Of a DNA stretch of 64,000 bases, positions 21,998 through 33,538 are shown piece by piece. This DNA is from Plasmodium relictum (taxonomy: Eukaryota; Apicomplexa; Aconoidasida; Haemosporida; Plasmodiidae): positions 2,356,001 through 2,420,000 of the forward strand of contig NC_041690.1 in NCBI RefSeq assembly GCF_900005765.1, in the 5' to 3' direction. Made by a program: the position numbers and the translations under genes. Position 1 is the first letter of the stretch, and the number at the start of each line of letters is the position of its first letter. The notes below the pieces were generated by a model. It saw nothing but the letters and a program-made list of their open reading frames with translations, was not told the DNA's origin and did not search any database.

Positions 21998-23836
21998 TTA
22001 GGAATAAAAAATAGCTTCGAAAACAAACTGAGGAATTTTAGGAAAAAAATCGTTTTTTAACTCTGTTTTTTTTGGATCTTTATTTTTGCCATACACATTT
22101 GAAATATTTAATTTTTCACAAATATATTTAGAGAAATCGTATGTTTCTATTTGAAAATTCGTATGTAAATCTTCATTTATTATTTCTTTTTTGTAAAAGT
22201 CAATATCATACATTTTTAATTGCTTCATTAATTCATTAAATTCTTCAAATTCCTTTATATTAAAAATATTTTTAATTTTAACATTATTTTCTTTAGTTTT
22301 GCAAAATAAAATGAATCTATTTTTTTTTTTTAAATCATTATTAAAGCTTATTTTTCTTCTTAAATCATAAATATTATTTGATGAATTGTTATTTTCGTAA
22401 TTATTAAAATGTACCCAATTCTTCTTAGGCATATATATTTTAATTAACTCATCTTTATTGGCTTGTTCATCATTATTTAAATTTATTAGTTTATAATAAT
22501 GAAAATATAAATCTTTAACTTTTCCAGAATTAATATTATTGTTATCTAAATTTTTTCTGCTATTCTTATAAAGAGAATCATAAAAATTTGAATAAGCACA
22601 AATCTCCTGCTTGTGTAAAAAGGGATCACATAACTCAAAAAGATTATTCTTACTCTTTACTTTTTCAATTTCTCTTACATATTTTTCATATAATCTCTTA
22701 TCCTTTGAATCAGCATCACCTTCTAAATAACTATCTGTGTAATAATAATCATGACTTTTTTCAAATTTTTGTTCTCTTTCAATAGGAAAATAGTAATTTG
22801 AATATTTATTCAAATCATTTATCTTGATATCTTTTTCATTTTCTAAGAAATTTATATCTAATATGCATGATTTTATTTGCATTTTTCCTGTATTATTTCC
22901 ACATTCATCAAAAAAAGCTCCTTCAAAATTACTTTTTGGTTTATATATTTCTTTAATTTGTTTTTCAAAATCTTTCTGTTCTTTCATTTTAATTGAAATC
23001 ATATTGTTTTGATAAGACAATATATTTACATATGTATTTTCATAACGTTTATAATTTTTATCAAAATTGGGATTTTCGTTTCCAATATTTTTTCTTATTT
23101 CCTCAAAAATTTCGGGTAACTTTGGTCCCATTTCTTTTGTTGTATTTTTTTTTTTTTTTTTTATAAAGTATTTATTCTTACTTTTGTCTTTTATTTTATT
23201 AAATTCTTCTTTTTTTTCATTTATTTCATTTTCATATTTTTTATTAATTCCTTTATCTTCTAAATTTAAATCATTTGTAAATTTTTCTTCATATTTTAAG
23301 TAAGAGGAAGAAGACGCAGTACATGAAGACGAATAAGAAATAGATGGTGAAGGAAAATGACATAATGCATTTTTATTATCATCATTTGTATATATACTTT
23401 TCATAAAATTATTTTTCTCTTTAACATTAACCCCAATAGGAATACCGTCTATATAGTTGTTATTCCTTAATAATGCATATGATAAACTTTCGTTAAAAAA
23501 AGTAAAGTTAATATCGTCCGAGTAATTTTTTTCTTCTCCAAAATTCTCATTAGTTACTATATCCTCATAAATATTATCATCTTTATCAATATAATCATAA
23601 ATAGTCTTTTTTTTTATTTTCTTACTTTTATAGATACTTGATATATAATTACATGGCTCAAATTCATCTTCAACAATTTTTCTTTTTTTGTTTTTTTTCT
23701 TTTTTTCTAATTCTAAAAGATTTTTATAATAAACATAAACATCGTAATCATCATAATGTTTTCTCTTTTTACTTAACTCCTTTTTTGCTTCATGTATTTC
23801 ATGCTTTGTAAATCTTGAACCCAAAAAAACACACAT
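21998..23836 (-). CDS. Conserved Plasmodium-type protein of unknown function, 612 residues
   Basis: Single exon, 612 residues; family not recognised. No signal peptide or membrane span. The N-terminus starts with a well-formed helical segment (FTKHEIHEAKKELSKKRKHYDDYD, broken here as FTKHEIHEAKK / ELSKKRKHYDDYD) followed by basic clusters at about 48-54 and 69-76 that could be nuclear signals. Residues 155-240 are Ser- and Lys-rich and disordered. A short motif GPKLPEIFEEIRKNIG lies near 237-252. Ordered-looking stretches occur at 265-330 and in the C-terminal 110 residues (LFCKTKENNVKIKNIFNIKE, then FSKYICEKLNISNVYGKN). A nuclear role is plausible from the basic patches only. The first ATG is used. 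Confidence 0.72.
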   Translation of the reverse strand: MCVFLGSRFTKHEIHEAKKELSKKRKHYDDYDVYVYYKNLLELEKKKKNKKRKIVEDEFEPCNYISSIYKSKKIKKKTIYDYIDKDDNIYEDIVTNENFGEEKNYSDDINFTFFNESLSYALLRNNNYIDGIPIGVNVKEKNNFMKSIYTNDDNKNALCHFPSPSISYSSSCTASSSSYLKYEEKFTNDLNLEDKGINKKYENEINEKKEEFNKIKDKSKNKYFIKKKKKNTTKEMGPKLPEIFEEIRKNIGNENPNFDKNYKRYENTYVNILSYQNNMISIKMKEQKDFEKQIKEIYKPKSNFEGAFFDECGNNTGKMQIKSCILDINFLENEKDIKINDLNKYSNYYFPIEREQKFEKSHDYYYTDSYLEGDADSKDKRLYEKYVREIEKVKSKNNLFELCDPFLHKQEICAYSNFYDSLYKNSRKNLDNNNINSGKVKDLYFHYYKLINLNNDEQANKDELIKIYMPKKNWVHFNNYENNNSSNNIYDLRRKISFNNDLKKKNRFILFCKTKENNVKIKNIFNIKEFEEFNELMKQLKMYDIDFYKKEIINEDLHTNFQIETYDFSKYICEKLNISNVYGKNKDPKKTELKNDFFPKIPQFVFEAIFYS

Positions 23837-24626
23837 TTTTATTTCTTTTTTACACTTTTTATACTTTACATTCTTACGTTATGAAAAAAAAAAAAATTAA
23901 AATTATTCTAATAAATAATAATTATTAAAGAATAAATGGAACAGAAACAAGTGAACTTTTAATTTTTAAAAATAATGAAACTTGAATTTTCATTTATTTC
24001 TGAATATTCAGTAAAAGAAATAAGAAAAAAAATAAATAAATCTGAAAAATTTTGGCACAAAAAAGTTTTAATTTAAATGAAAGTCAAAATTCAATTAAAA
24101 AAATATTAAAATATATAAATTTTTTTTTTTTTTAGTATATCTATATATATATATATATTTAAATTTTGTTCTATAAAATTTATTTTTTTTTTATTGCTTA
24201 TATTTAAATAACATATCTTTCTTATTTTTTATTGTGCTTTATTTTATTATCTAATAAAACTTTGTATAAAATTAGTACTGTAATGAATATTCCCATTTTT
24301 TTTTTTTTCATTACACGTAATTTTAGATTTTTTATTTTAATTTCTATTATACTTTTCTTTTACATTTAAATAGGAATTAATTTAATATATATAATTTTTC
24401 TTTTTATATTTTTTTTTATTAGTTGAAAACTTTTAAAATATGTATATATATATTATATAACTCATTTAAAATTTTTGGTAGAAATTAATATTAAATAATT
24501 TCTTTTCTTTTTTTTAAATATTCAATAAATTTGAATAATTCTGAATATACTAATATTCCTTTTTTTCTTTTTTAATATTTAGTAAATATGTGTAATATAA
24601 ATACATTTCATTGCTGAGACATTACA
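23837..24626. other. Divergent intergenic promoter region
   Basis: Shared upstream region of the 612-residue gene (-) and the COG3-like gene (+). A+T-rich with T tracts; no open frame or motif noted. Confidence 0.55.
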
Positions 24627-27600
24627 ATGAATTTGAACAAAGAAAGAAAAAAAAAAATAAATGAGGGAAATAACAATGATAAATTATTTTTTAAGCTATA
24701 TGAATATGTAGCTAAAATCAACAATTTTTGTATTGATATAAATAATGAAAAAGTAGGAAGTAAAATAAAATGTGTTAGTAAAAATAGGAAATTTAATTAC
24801 AAAAATGAAGCAGCTAATGCTCAATTAGAAATTAGTGATAATATTGATAAAACGAATATTAATATATTAATGAAAAATAAAAAAAAACAATTAAATAAAA
24901 TCATATATGAAAATGAGTCTTATAATTTTATAGGTAATGAATCAGATGATGGAAATGAATCATTTGATGAAGATGAAAAATCTTCACATAGTTTTCTTGA
25001 TAATGAATCATACAATGAAAATGAAAACGAAGATGAAAATGAAAATGAAAATGTAAGTGAATCACCTATTTTTATTAATAGTCAATTAAAAAAAATGCAA
25101 GAAAAAAAATGCAATTATAAACACATGGAAGAATGTGCTTGTAATGCGACTGAACAGTGTTCAACCCACATAAATAATAATATAAAAGATAACAATTCAA
25201 ATTACGATATACATAACTCACAAATTTTAAAAAATAAAAATAATAAAATATATGAAGAAAATAATTTAAATGAAAATGAAAAAAAAAGAAAGGAAAATAG
25301 TTCAGATAAAAATATTGGCATTTATAAAGAAATTGAAAATTACTATTTCATTTATAAACTGAATAGAAAAATTGAGGAACATAAAAGTGTAAATGAAATT
25401 AAAATTCTAAAAAAGGAAAGAACTTTAATTTTATCAGAAATTATTAAAAAAATTGAAAAAATTTTGAGTTATTACAAAGAAATTAAAAATGAATTACATA
25501 TGCTAATAAAAAATAAACAGTTTATATATAAAACTTTCTATTTCATTTTTTTACATTATTACTATGATTATACAGAAGTGAAATTAATGAAAATGAATAA
25601 AAATAAAATAGAAAGATACTTGAAGTATTATACAAACACCGAAAATTTTGAAATTATTTTAAACAATATAGAAAAAAATGAATATGCTTACTTCATAGAT
25701 ATTTATAGTAACTCCATTAATAATGATAAAAATGATAGTTTAGATAAAATTTATAATAAAAAAAGTGAAATAAAAAAGAATGATGAAGATGAATATGAAG
25801 AAGAGGTGATAGATGATCAAGATGATGAATCAGAAACTGAAGAAGATGAAACGGAAAATGAAAAGTATGATGATATGGAAAATGAAGAAATTTTTGAATC
25901 CAATGAGGAGAAATTAGAAGGTAAAGATAATGAAGACATTTCAAGTACAGATATAGAAGTTCCTATATATTTTGATAAAGTTTCGGATGAAAACGAAAAA
26001 ATAAAAGAGAAAAAGAAAAAAAGATGCTCAAAATACGAAATATTTGGCAATAATATACCAACTAATACATACTTTTTAGATTATTTTACTAAACAAATTT
26101 GCAAGAATAGACAAATAAATTACACAAATAATATAAATAACAAAAACTTAAAAAAAGAGCTATACCAACATTTATTAAGAAAAAAAAAAAAAAATAAAAC
26201 AAAAACAAAAAAATTATATAGAAAGAATGAAATTTATTATATGCTCCAGTTCTCAGAAAAAGCTATAAATTTTTTTAATAAGAATTGTAGTTATTTTAAT
26301 TCAAAATCAAAAGTTACTAAATATCAGTCTATTATTAAAAGAATTTTAAATTACATTAAAAAATTATTCAGAGATGTTTTAAACAACACTGATTTAAATA
26401 TTCTTAATAATAAAGACAACAAAAATCGTTTGTATACTAGTATTTATGAAATAAAAAATTCAAGTTACAACAAAAAATTTAAAAATGAATATTGGACAGA
26501 CAATAATATAAATAAATATTTTAGTGCAAGCAATAATGATATAAATGTAAATTGTAAAGCAAATACATTAATATATAAAAATAAAAATGTTATAAATGAA
26601 AATGACATAGACATAAGCAGTAATCAAATATTTAAAATTGAAAATACAATAAATGAAAATAATAATGAAGCACATAACAATCTTCATACAAGCAACATAT
26701 ATGATAGTAATAATATAAATAAAAATATTATAAATGAATATAATCCATTTAGGGATAATAAAACAAATGAGAATATAAATAATTTTTCAAGCATCAATAA
26801 TTTAATTAAAGACAAAAGCTTAATGCTAACAAATGATGAAAACGAAATTAATAAAATATATAACAATCTGAATATAATATATTTTAATAAATATGTAGAT
26901 GAATTTGAATATTATAAAAAATACAAAATTAAATGCAAGTGCATGAGAGACATATTAAATTTTATTTATAAAAAATCATTAATAGACGAAAATAATATAT
27001 ATATAGATGAATATAACTCTATAGAAAGTTTTTATGTCAGTACAAGAATAAAAATATTAAATAATAATATTTTAAGAAATTTTGATTATTTTTCTAACAA
27101 AGATATTTGCAAATATATAAAAAATGTTTGTTTATTAGCTATATATATTTCAAAATTGGAATCAGATTTATTTTTTTATATATTCAATAATAATCTTAAT
27201 TCTTCTATTGATATTATTTTAAATAATATTGGTGTATCTGTATATGACAATATTAATGAGAATATCTATGAATTAAATAATATTCAAGTTATTAGAAAAA
27301 TAATTCAAATTATCTATGTAGATGTTATTGAAACATATAATGATAACTCATATAGAATTATATGTGATTATTTAAGAAAAATATGTAAAGCCTTAAAAGA
27401 GAGGCTATTATATATAATAGAAATGTATATCTCTTATTATACAAAAAATATTTCTAAAAAGATACCATATATATGTTTTCAACCAATAAAAAAAAAATTT
27501 ATTAATATAATTAATGATTTTTTATATGAAGAATATTCATGTATTCATAATAATGAAAAAAAAACAAAAGAAAATAAAAAAGATGTGCATCACATGAATA

Positions 27601-29298
27601 CTCAAAAAATAAACGATCTTACTTGTTCTCATAACAGTGTATATTATAATGAAAATCCATTAGGAAAAGAAAAGAGATATGATCACATAGAAGATGATAA
27701 ACACACTGAAAATAATAATAAAAATATAAATATTGACAATAATGCATGTAACATTGACTATTCTAGTGACAGTATAGAGAGTGAGAATAACCATAAAGAA
27801 CACGAATGTAATATAAACTTATTAAATGAAAAAAATGTTTATAAACCATTTTCTTTTTATGATTTTCAATTTAATAAAGATACGAAATTTTGTTTAAGAG
27901 GAATAGATATGAATATAATTGGGTCAATTATAATTTTAAAAACAATTAATTTTATAATTGAAGAAGAAACTTATATTGATCTATTTAAGGAGTGCTTAGA
28001 TAACACTTTTAACTCTTTATATTATATGTATAAACAGCATATAAAAGAATACAATGATATATTTAATGGGAGTTTATTTTTATTAAAAAATTTAAGTTTT
28101 TTACTTTATTTATTTTATAAAATTACAAAAGATAAGGACTTTTTAAATTTATACTTAGATAAGGAATTAACACAAAATTTATTATTTCAAGAAAAAGGGA
28201 AAAGAAACTATAATGATAAAATATCAATAGAAAATGAAAAATCTATTCTTTATTTTATTAAAAAAGTTTATAATGTATCATCTAACAGTGATATACAAAA
28301 TAAAATTCTAACTCTGTTTAATGAAAGCATATATAATTTTACAATTACAACAATTTCTAATGGTAAAATAGAATATTTTTTATTATATCTCATTAAATAA
28401 GTATATATAGCTTGTTTTAGATTTTAATTTTATATTTATTTTATATATGCATTTATTTTATATGTTAATTTCTATATATATGTTTATCTTTTTAGTGTGC
28501 TTTCCTTTAATTAAAATACTATCAAGTGAATATAAAGAAAACATTTTAGAAAAAGAAGAGAATATAAAAAAAGTTGTACATAATTTTATTAATGAGAAAA
28601 AAAATAAAGAAGAAAATGAAGATTATAACTATATGAAAGTAAATTTTTCATTTTTGAATGAAATAAATTTTAAAATGTTAGACAAATATGCAGAAAAAAT
28701 AATATATGAAAATAGAGAAACTTTAAATAGTAAAAATAAAGAAGCTATTAAAAATAGTTTACAATTATTTCGTCAAAAAATATATTTTTTATTTCCAAAG
28801 ATATATTTTTATGTTAAATTGTTTATTTGTTCAAATACTGACCAATATAATGAAAATAATTTTTTTTATTATTTATTTAATTATATTATAGGTATTTTAA
28901 AATATAAAATAATTTATCTTTTAAGGTACTTGCACACACCTTTTATTTTTTTTTTTTTATTATTATTTGTGTTAATGTAAATTTAATTTTATATATATGC
29001 ATTAATATAAAGAAATATATATATCATTTTTTTTATGTATAATAAAATTTATAATTATGTGCATAAATGTATAATATACTCTTAATCATATATTACTTTT
29101 TTTTTTTTCTTCTTTTTTAGTGAAGTTTATATAATATTAAGATGTAAATATGCTGATGATGTCAGAAACATTTTTGAGGAAAATTATATTAATGATTTAT
29201 ATCTTTTTTTAAATTCTAATGAGCAATATATTTGTGTTTTTTCAGATATACATCAATATTATGATTTAAACAAAAATTATAATTTTCTATGTGAATAA
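24627..29298 (+). CDS. COG3-like subunit of the conserved oligomeric Golgi complex (three exons)
   Basis: Deduced exons: 24627-28362, 28496-28925 and 29121-29298, with GT-AG introns and matching phases, giving 1447 residues (human COG3 has 828). The size excess comes from Asn/Glu/Asp-rich inserts, notably about 100-240, 375-440, 620-760 and 985-1065. Ordered segments follow COG3: an N-terminal helical pair at about 230-330 (IYKEIENYYFIYKLNRKIEEH), the middle SFYVSTRIKIL and KNVCLLAIYISKLESDLF, RLLYIIEMYI, and the telling NGSLFLLKNLSFLLYLFYKI, which matches the COG3 pattern DGQLFLIKHLLILRE. Exons 2-3 supply the C-terminal helices. COG tethers vesicles in retrograde Golgi traffic. The reading of the 5' end of exon 2 as intron removes an apparent hydrophobic leader at 28447-28495. 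Confidence 0.62.
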
Positions 29299-29640
29299 TT
29301 TTTTTAAAACAATCTTTTTAATTTTAAAATTAAAAATTTCAGTTGAAAAACAAAAAAAAAAAAAGGGAAAAAAATGAAACAAAATAAAATTTTTTTATAA
29401 AAATACACACATAAAAAAAAAAAAAAAGACAAAAAATAAACAAAAATATTAAATATAGAAAATATATTAAAAAAGAAAAATAATGATAAATTAAAAAAAA
29501 AAAAAAATCAAACATATATAAAAAAGAAAATTTCATAATATGTTTTAAAGTTAAAAAATTATATAAATATTACTCGTATTAGGAATAAAAAAATATATAT
29601 TATAGATTGCATATGTAATTTGTAACAAGTAAATTTGAAT
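29299..29640. other. Convergent intergenic spacer
   Basis: Short A+T-rich spacer between the 3' ends of the COG3-like gene (+) and the propeller-like gene (-). A 65-codon minus-strand frame here is a Phe-rich translation of A runs and is rejected. Confidence 0.6.
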
Positions 29641-30911
29641 TTAATCATTTTCTTCAAATTGATAATCAATAAAATAAATTCCCTTATCACAAGAAAAAAT
29701 GATTTTGTTATTTTTATATCTTATAAAATATGACCATTTAAAATAAAATAGACCAATAGGTAATTGCACACACTTAAAAAATAAAAAGGTGGATAAATTA
29801 AAAATTATTATTTGATTTTCTACTAATATAAATAACATATTCTCTACAGATTTGTAAATATCTAATATTTTTTTTTTTAATTTCTTTATTCTATACATAT
29901 CTACTGCCTTTTTAAAATCAAATATTATTAATCTATTTCCATTTTTAGCTACAATTATTTTTTCATCATCTAAAAATTTTCCATGACTTATATATTTAGA
30001 CGAAGAAAAATCGACACAAAAAATTAATTCATGATTACACTTTTGTGAATTTGTAGAAATTTGTAAAACCCGAATATGACATTTTCCAAAATTGTTTTTA
30101 TAACACAGCAAATAATTTATATTGAAATCAAATATAACTATGTTTTTTAAAAAATTTTTGTAAAAATAACTCATAAAATTATTTGTGATATCATAAATAA
30201 ATAAATTTTTTGAATTATTAAATAAAATAAAGTTCTCGTAGTATATCACTTGTTTATTATCAGATACTTCTAAGTTTACTTTTTTTATAAATTCATATGT
30301 TTTTATAGAAAAAACATCAATACAATTTTCATAATAGATATAAACATAACGTTTATCTATATATATAGACTTTATACTATTATTTCTAAACATACATATT
30401 ATATGATACTTTTCAATTATCTCATTACTATTTTTTTCTTTTTTACTATTCAATACATCTTTAACATTTGAATTAATATTTATATCTTTAGATTCATCTT
30501 TGTTCAAATCACTTAATTTTTGTTTATCTATTTCAACTTTTTTTTTATTATTAATTAATGAAATGTCTGTATTTACTTCTTTATTTTCTCTCTTAGTGAT
30601 TTTGTATAAACATACTTTTCCTGTCAATGATCCTAGAAGAAAAAATGTAAAAAAAAAAAAACAATAAATACGAATAAAATAAAATAAAAAACATAAATAA
30701 AAAAAAAAAAATGACATATGAAAGAAAAAAACAATACTATAATACCTGTACAAATATAATTATCGTCTGTATATAAAACCACTATAGGGTCAGATAACAA
30801 CGTCTGAATACAATTATGCAATAAAATTTTTTCTTTTTCTTTTTTTTTAAGAAAATAAAATATATTCCTCCCTTTAAAACAACTTTTTATCACTTTATGT
30901 TCATTACTCAT
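29641..30911 (-). CDS. WD40/beta-propeller-like protein (two exons), family unknown
   Basis: Deduced exons: 30911-30746 and 30632-29641, GT-AG, phase 1, giving 385 residues. A second in-frame ATG lies 15 bases upstream (30926); 30911 is preferred because an A run precedes it. The intron (30745-30633) is a T-rich tract on the coding strand. Short beta-rich units recur: VVLYTDDNYICTGSLTGKVCLYKI, split here as VVLYTDDNYICTG and SLTGKVCLYKI, across the junction; then IKSIYIDKRYVYIYYENCIDVF, NFILFNNSKNLFIYDI, KIIVAKNGNRLIIFDF, MLFILVENQIIIFNL and KIIFSCDKGIYFIDY. These look like blades of a degenerate seven-bladed propeller. Residues 75-130 are a Lys/Asn-rich insert. No specific complex can be named. 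Confidence 0.6.
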
Positions 30912-31807
30912 TTTTTTTCTGTTCATTCATTAATTTTTTCATTGAATTATTTACATTTTTAGTCATATATTTAGAAAAAAAAAATATAAAATAAAATCTA
31001 GTAAAATAATATGAAAGAAATAAAAAAGGGTAAAAAAAAAAAAAAGGGAAAGAAAAAAAATTAAAAAAAAATAATGAAACCAAAATAAAAAAAAACAATA
31101 AAAACTAAAAATTAATAATTCACTGATACATAAAATTATCACAATGCAAAATGTTTACTTAAATATTTCTAAGTTTTTTCTATTTATTTTTTTTACACAA
31201 TTTATATGTATTTACAATGTGAAAAAGAATTACTAAAAAAAAAAAATATAAATTTTTATAAGATTAAATATGATGGAATTCACATTTTTAATTCTATGTT
31301 TTTACTATTTTTTTCATTAAAAATGGAGTACTAAAAGAATATACATTGATGTATAAGCATTTTAATTTTAAGTTTATTAATACAAAGTTAAAAATATTTG
31401 AGGAAAAAAAAAAAAAAAAATTAAATTTTTATTAGAATAAATATATTAAAGAATTAACAAGGTAATACCTAGAATAGAAAAATAGAAAGTAAAAATAACA
31501 TGAAGTAAAAAAAACATAATAAGAATATAACTCCTTTAAATTTCAACAATTATTGAGATTATTCAAACTCAAATTTGCTAAAATGAAATTGCTATTATTA
31601 ATACTCTTAATTTTAAGTAATAAATAAATAAAATTAAAAATTAATAATTTCTATGTAATATTGTAAAAGAAAAAAATAAAATATATAACATTTTTTTAAA
31701 ATTAATTTTTATAGTCTTAACTTTTTTTTTTTTTTAAAATTATAATTTAAGAAAATTAAAAATTAAATATTAAATTGAAATATATATATATAAATGTATA
31801 AAAATGT
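30912..31807. other. Intergenic between two minus-strand genes
   Basis: Promoter side of the propeller-like gene and 3' flank of the PSF2-like gene. A+T-rich; the 64-codon Phe-rich frame near 30904-31098 is noise. Nothing else recognised. Confidence 0.55.
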
Positions 31808-32552
31808 TTATAAATCATGTAGTACATTTTCATCATTATCACTATCCTCTTTTATGAAAGGTTCCAATAAATATGATGTGAAATCAATGTTATTCACTTG
31901 CTCATTCATATAATTATCATATTTCCAAAAGCTATATAAAGATAAATTAATTAAGTATGTCTCTGAATATTGCAAATTTTTAATATAAATATGAGTAGAA
32001 TGGACGTTCTGTTCTTCTAAATGTTTTATTATTTTTTCAGCCCTACAATGTTTAATATCTTCAATATAACCTGATTAAAAAAAAAAAATAAAGATAAAAA
32101 TACACCAGAAGTATTAGGTATATATTAAAATAGTAAGAGTAAGAAAGTAAAAGAAAAAGAAAAAAATATTAGGATAATAAGCAAAAATATAATAACAATA
32201 AATAATAAGAAGTTATATATAATACAACCTGCAACTTTTGCTATATATTTAAAAAAACTCTTTTGCCCCACGGTTTCAATAGGAGTGGCTTTTGGAAAAA
32301 TTTTTTGATCAATAAACATAAAACAAATTTCAAAAAAATAAGGTGATGGTAACTCAAATAGCTCATTAGGATTTTTGTATTCTTCTTCTTTTATATTTAT
32401 AAAGTTTTTTATATAAAACCAAAAAGGAAATTCTACATCAACATATGTAAAAGAAGAGAGAAAAATTGCCAAATAAATTGGAATCCATTGCCTTTCTCCA
32501 GCTTTCATTTCTTTTATTTCAAAACCCTTAAGAAAAAATAAAATAAATGCTC

Positions 32553-32590
<38 letters not shown>

Positions 32591-33538
32591 TATATATTTT
32601 TTTTCTTTTTTAACTTCAACAAATTCTATTGACACAAGTGGAATGTCTACTAAAGCTTTGACTACCACCAGTTCACCTAATGCTTTATCATATAAAGACA
32701 TATTTATAGCATCATTTAAAAATAATTTTGCATATTGTATATTATTATAATAATAAGAAGAGTTAAATTTTAAAGGAAGATATTCAATATCAATATCAAT
32801 ATTTATTAGTGTTTTATTAATTATAGTAGGTCTACTTATATCAATATTATCAATATATATTTTTTCATTATTAACTGATAAATCATTATCTCCTACTTCT
32901 ATGTTATCTAAGTATGAATATATATTATGAATATTTTCTCTACTATTAAAATCATTATTTTTTTTTGATCTTATATGTACTCCGTTATTTAAAACATATT
33001 CATACAAATTATTAGGTAATGGAATAATGTCTGAATATGCAACGAATGTAGTAAATATTTTATAATATCTATCATAAATAGCTTTAAATATAACTATTTT
33101 AATTTCATTTTTATGCTTGTCTTCATTATTTTCATTACTTTCTAACTCATATATTTGATTTTCTATTTTATCTAATAATGATTCAGCTATCATTTTCGTA
33201 TTTTCATCAATTTTAATATTTTTATTTCCATATATTAACTGATTTCTTAAGTACTGGATGTAATAAAAAGATATGCATGCTTCTGTATTTTTACAAGGTA
33301 AAGGAGGAAATTCAACAATAATTATATTTTCTGTATCATTATATTTTTTTTCTTTTGTTAATTTATCATATGTATTGTAATAATTAAAAGAATCATCTTC
33401 ATTATGAGCTCTTCTTTGTGTTTTTTTATTTAAGTTGAATAAACTTTTTTTTTCATTTTTATTTTCTATTTTATCTGTTGTAGACGCTCTTTTTTTTGTT
33501 TTATGCTTCTTTTTAAAAATAGAAAAAATATCTTCCAT
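31808..33538 (-). CDS. GINS complex PSF2-like protein with long N-terminal extension (three exons)
   Basis: Deduced exons: 33538-32615, 32526-32229 and 32070-31808, GT-AG with phases 0 and 1, giving 494 residues. The last 210 residues resemble PSF2 (GINS2, normally about 185): ALGELVVVKALVDIPLVSIE, then WIPIYLAIFLSS (compare VPLWLAINLK), FPFWF, the helix start ELPSPYFFEICFMFI (compare MPSPYYMELTKLLL), IFPKATPIETV, and IKNLQYSETYLINLSLYSF (compare LDNLTLMEINTSGTFL). The first 285 residues have no counterpart in PSF2: a basic Lys/Asn region and an ordered-looking part at about 70-180. GINS works with MCM and Cdc45 as the replicative helicase. The PSF2 match is by eye and moderate; the exon 1 join rests on frame and splice sites. 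Confidence 0.5.

Noticed and set aside
28447-28980. Apparent separate gene with a hydrophobic N-terminus downstream of the COG3-like frame
   Set aside because: The hydrophobic start lies in an intron that ends at a TTTTTAG acceptor (28494-28495). The rest joins in frame to the COG3-like gene and continues into a third exon.
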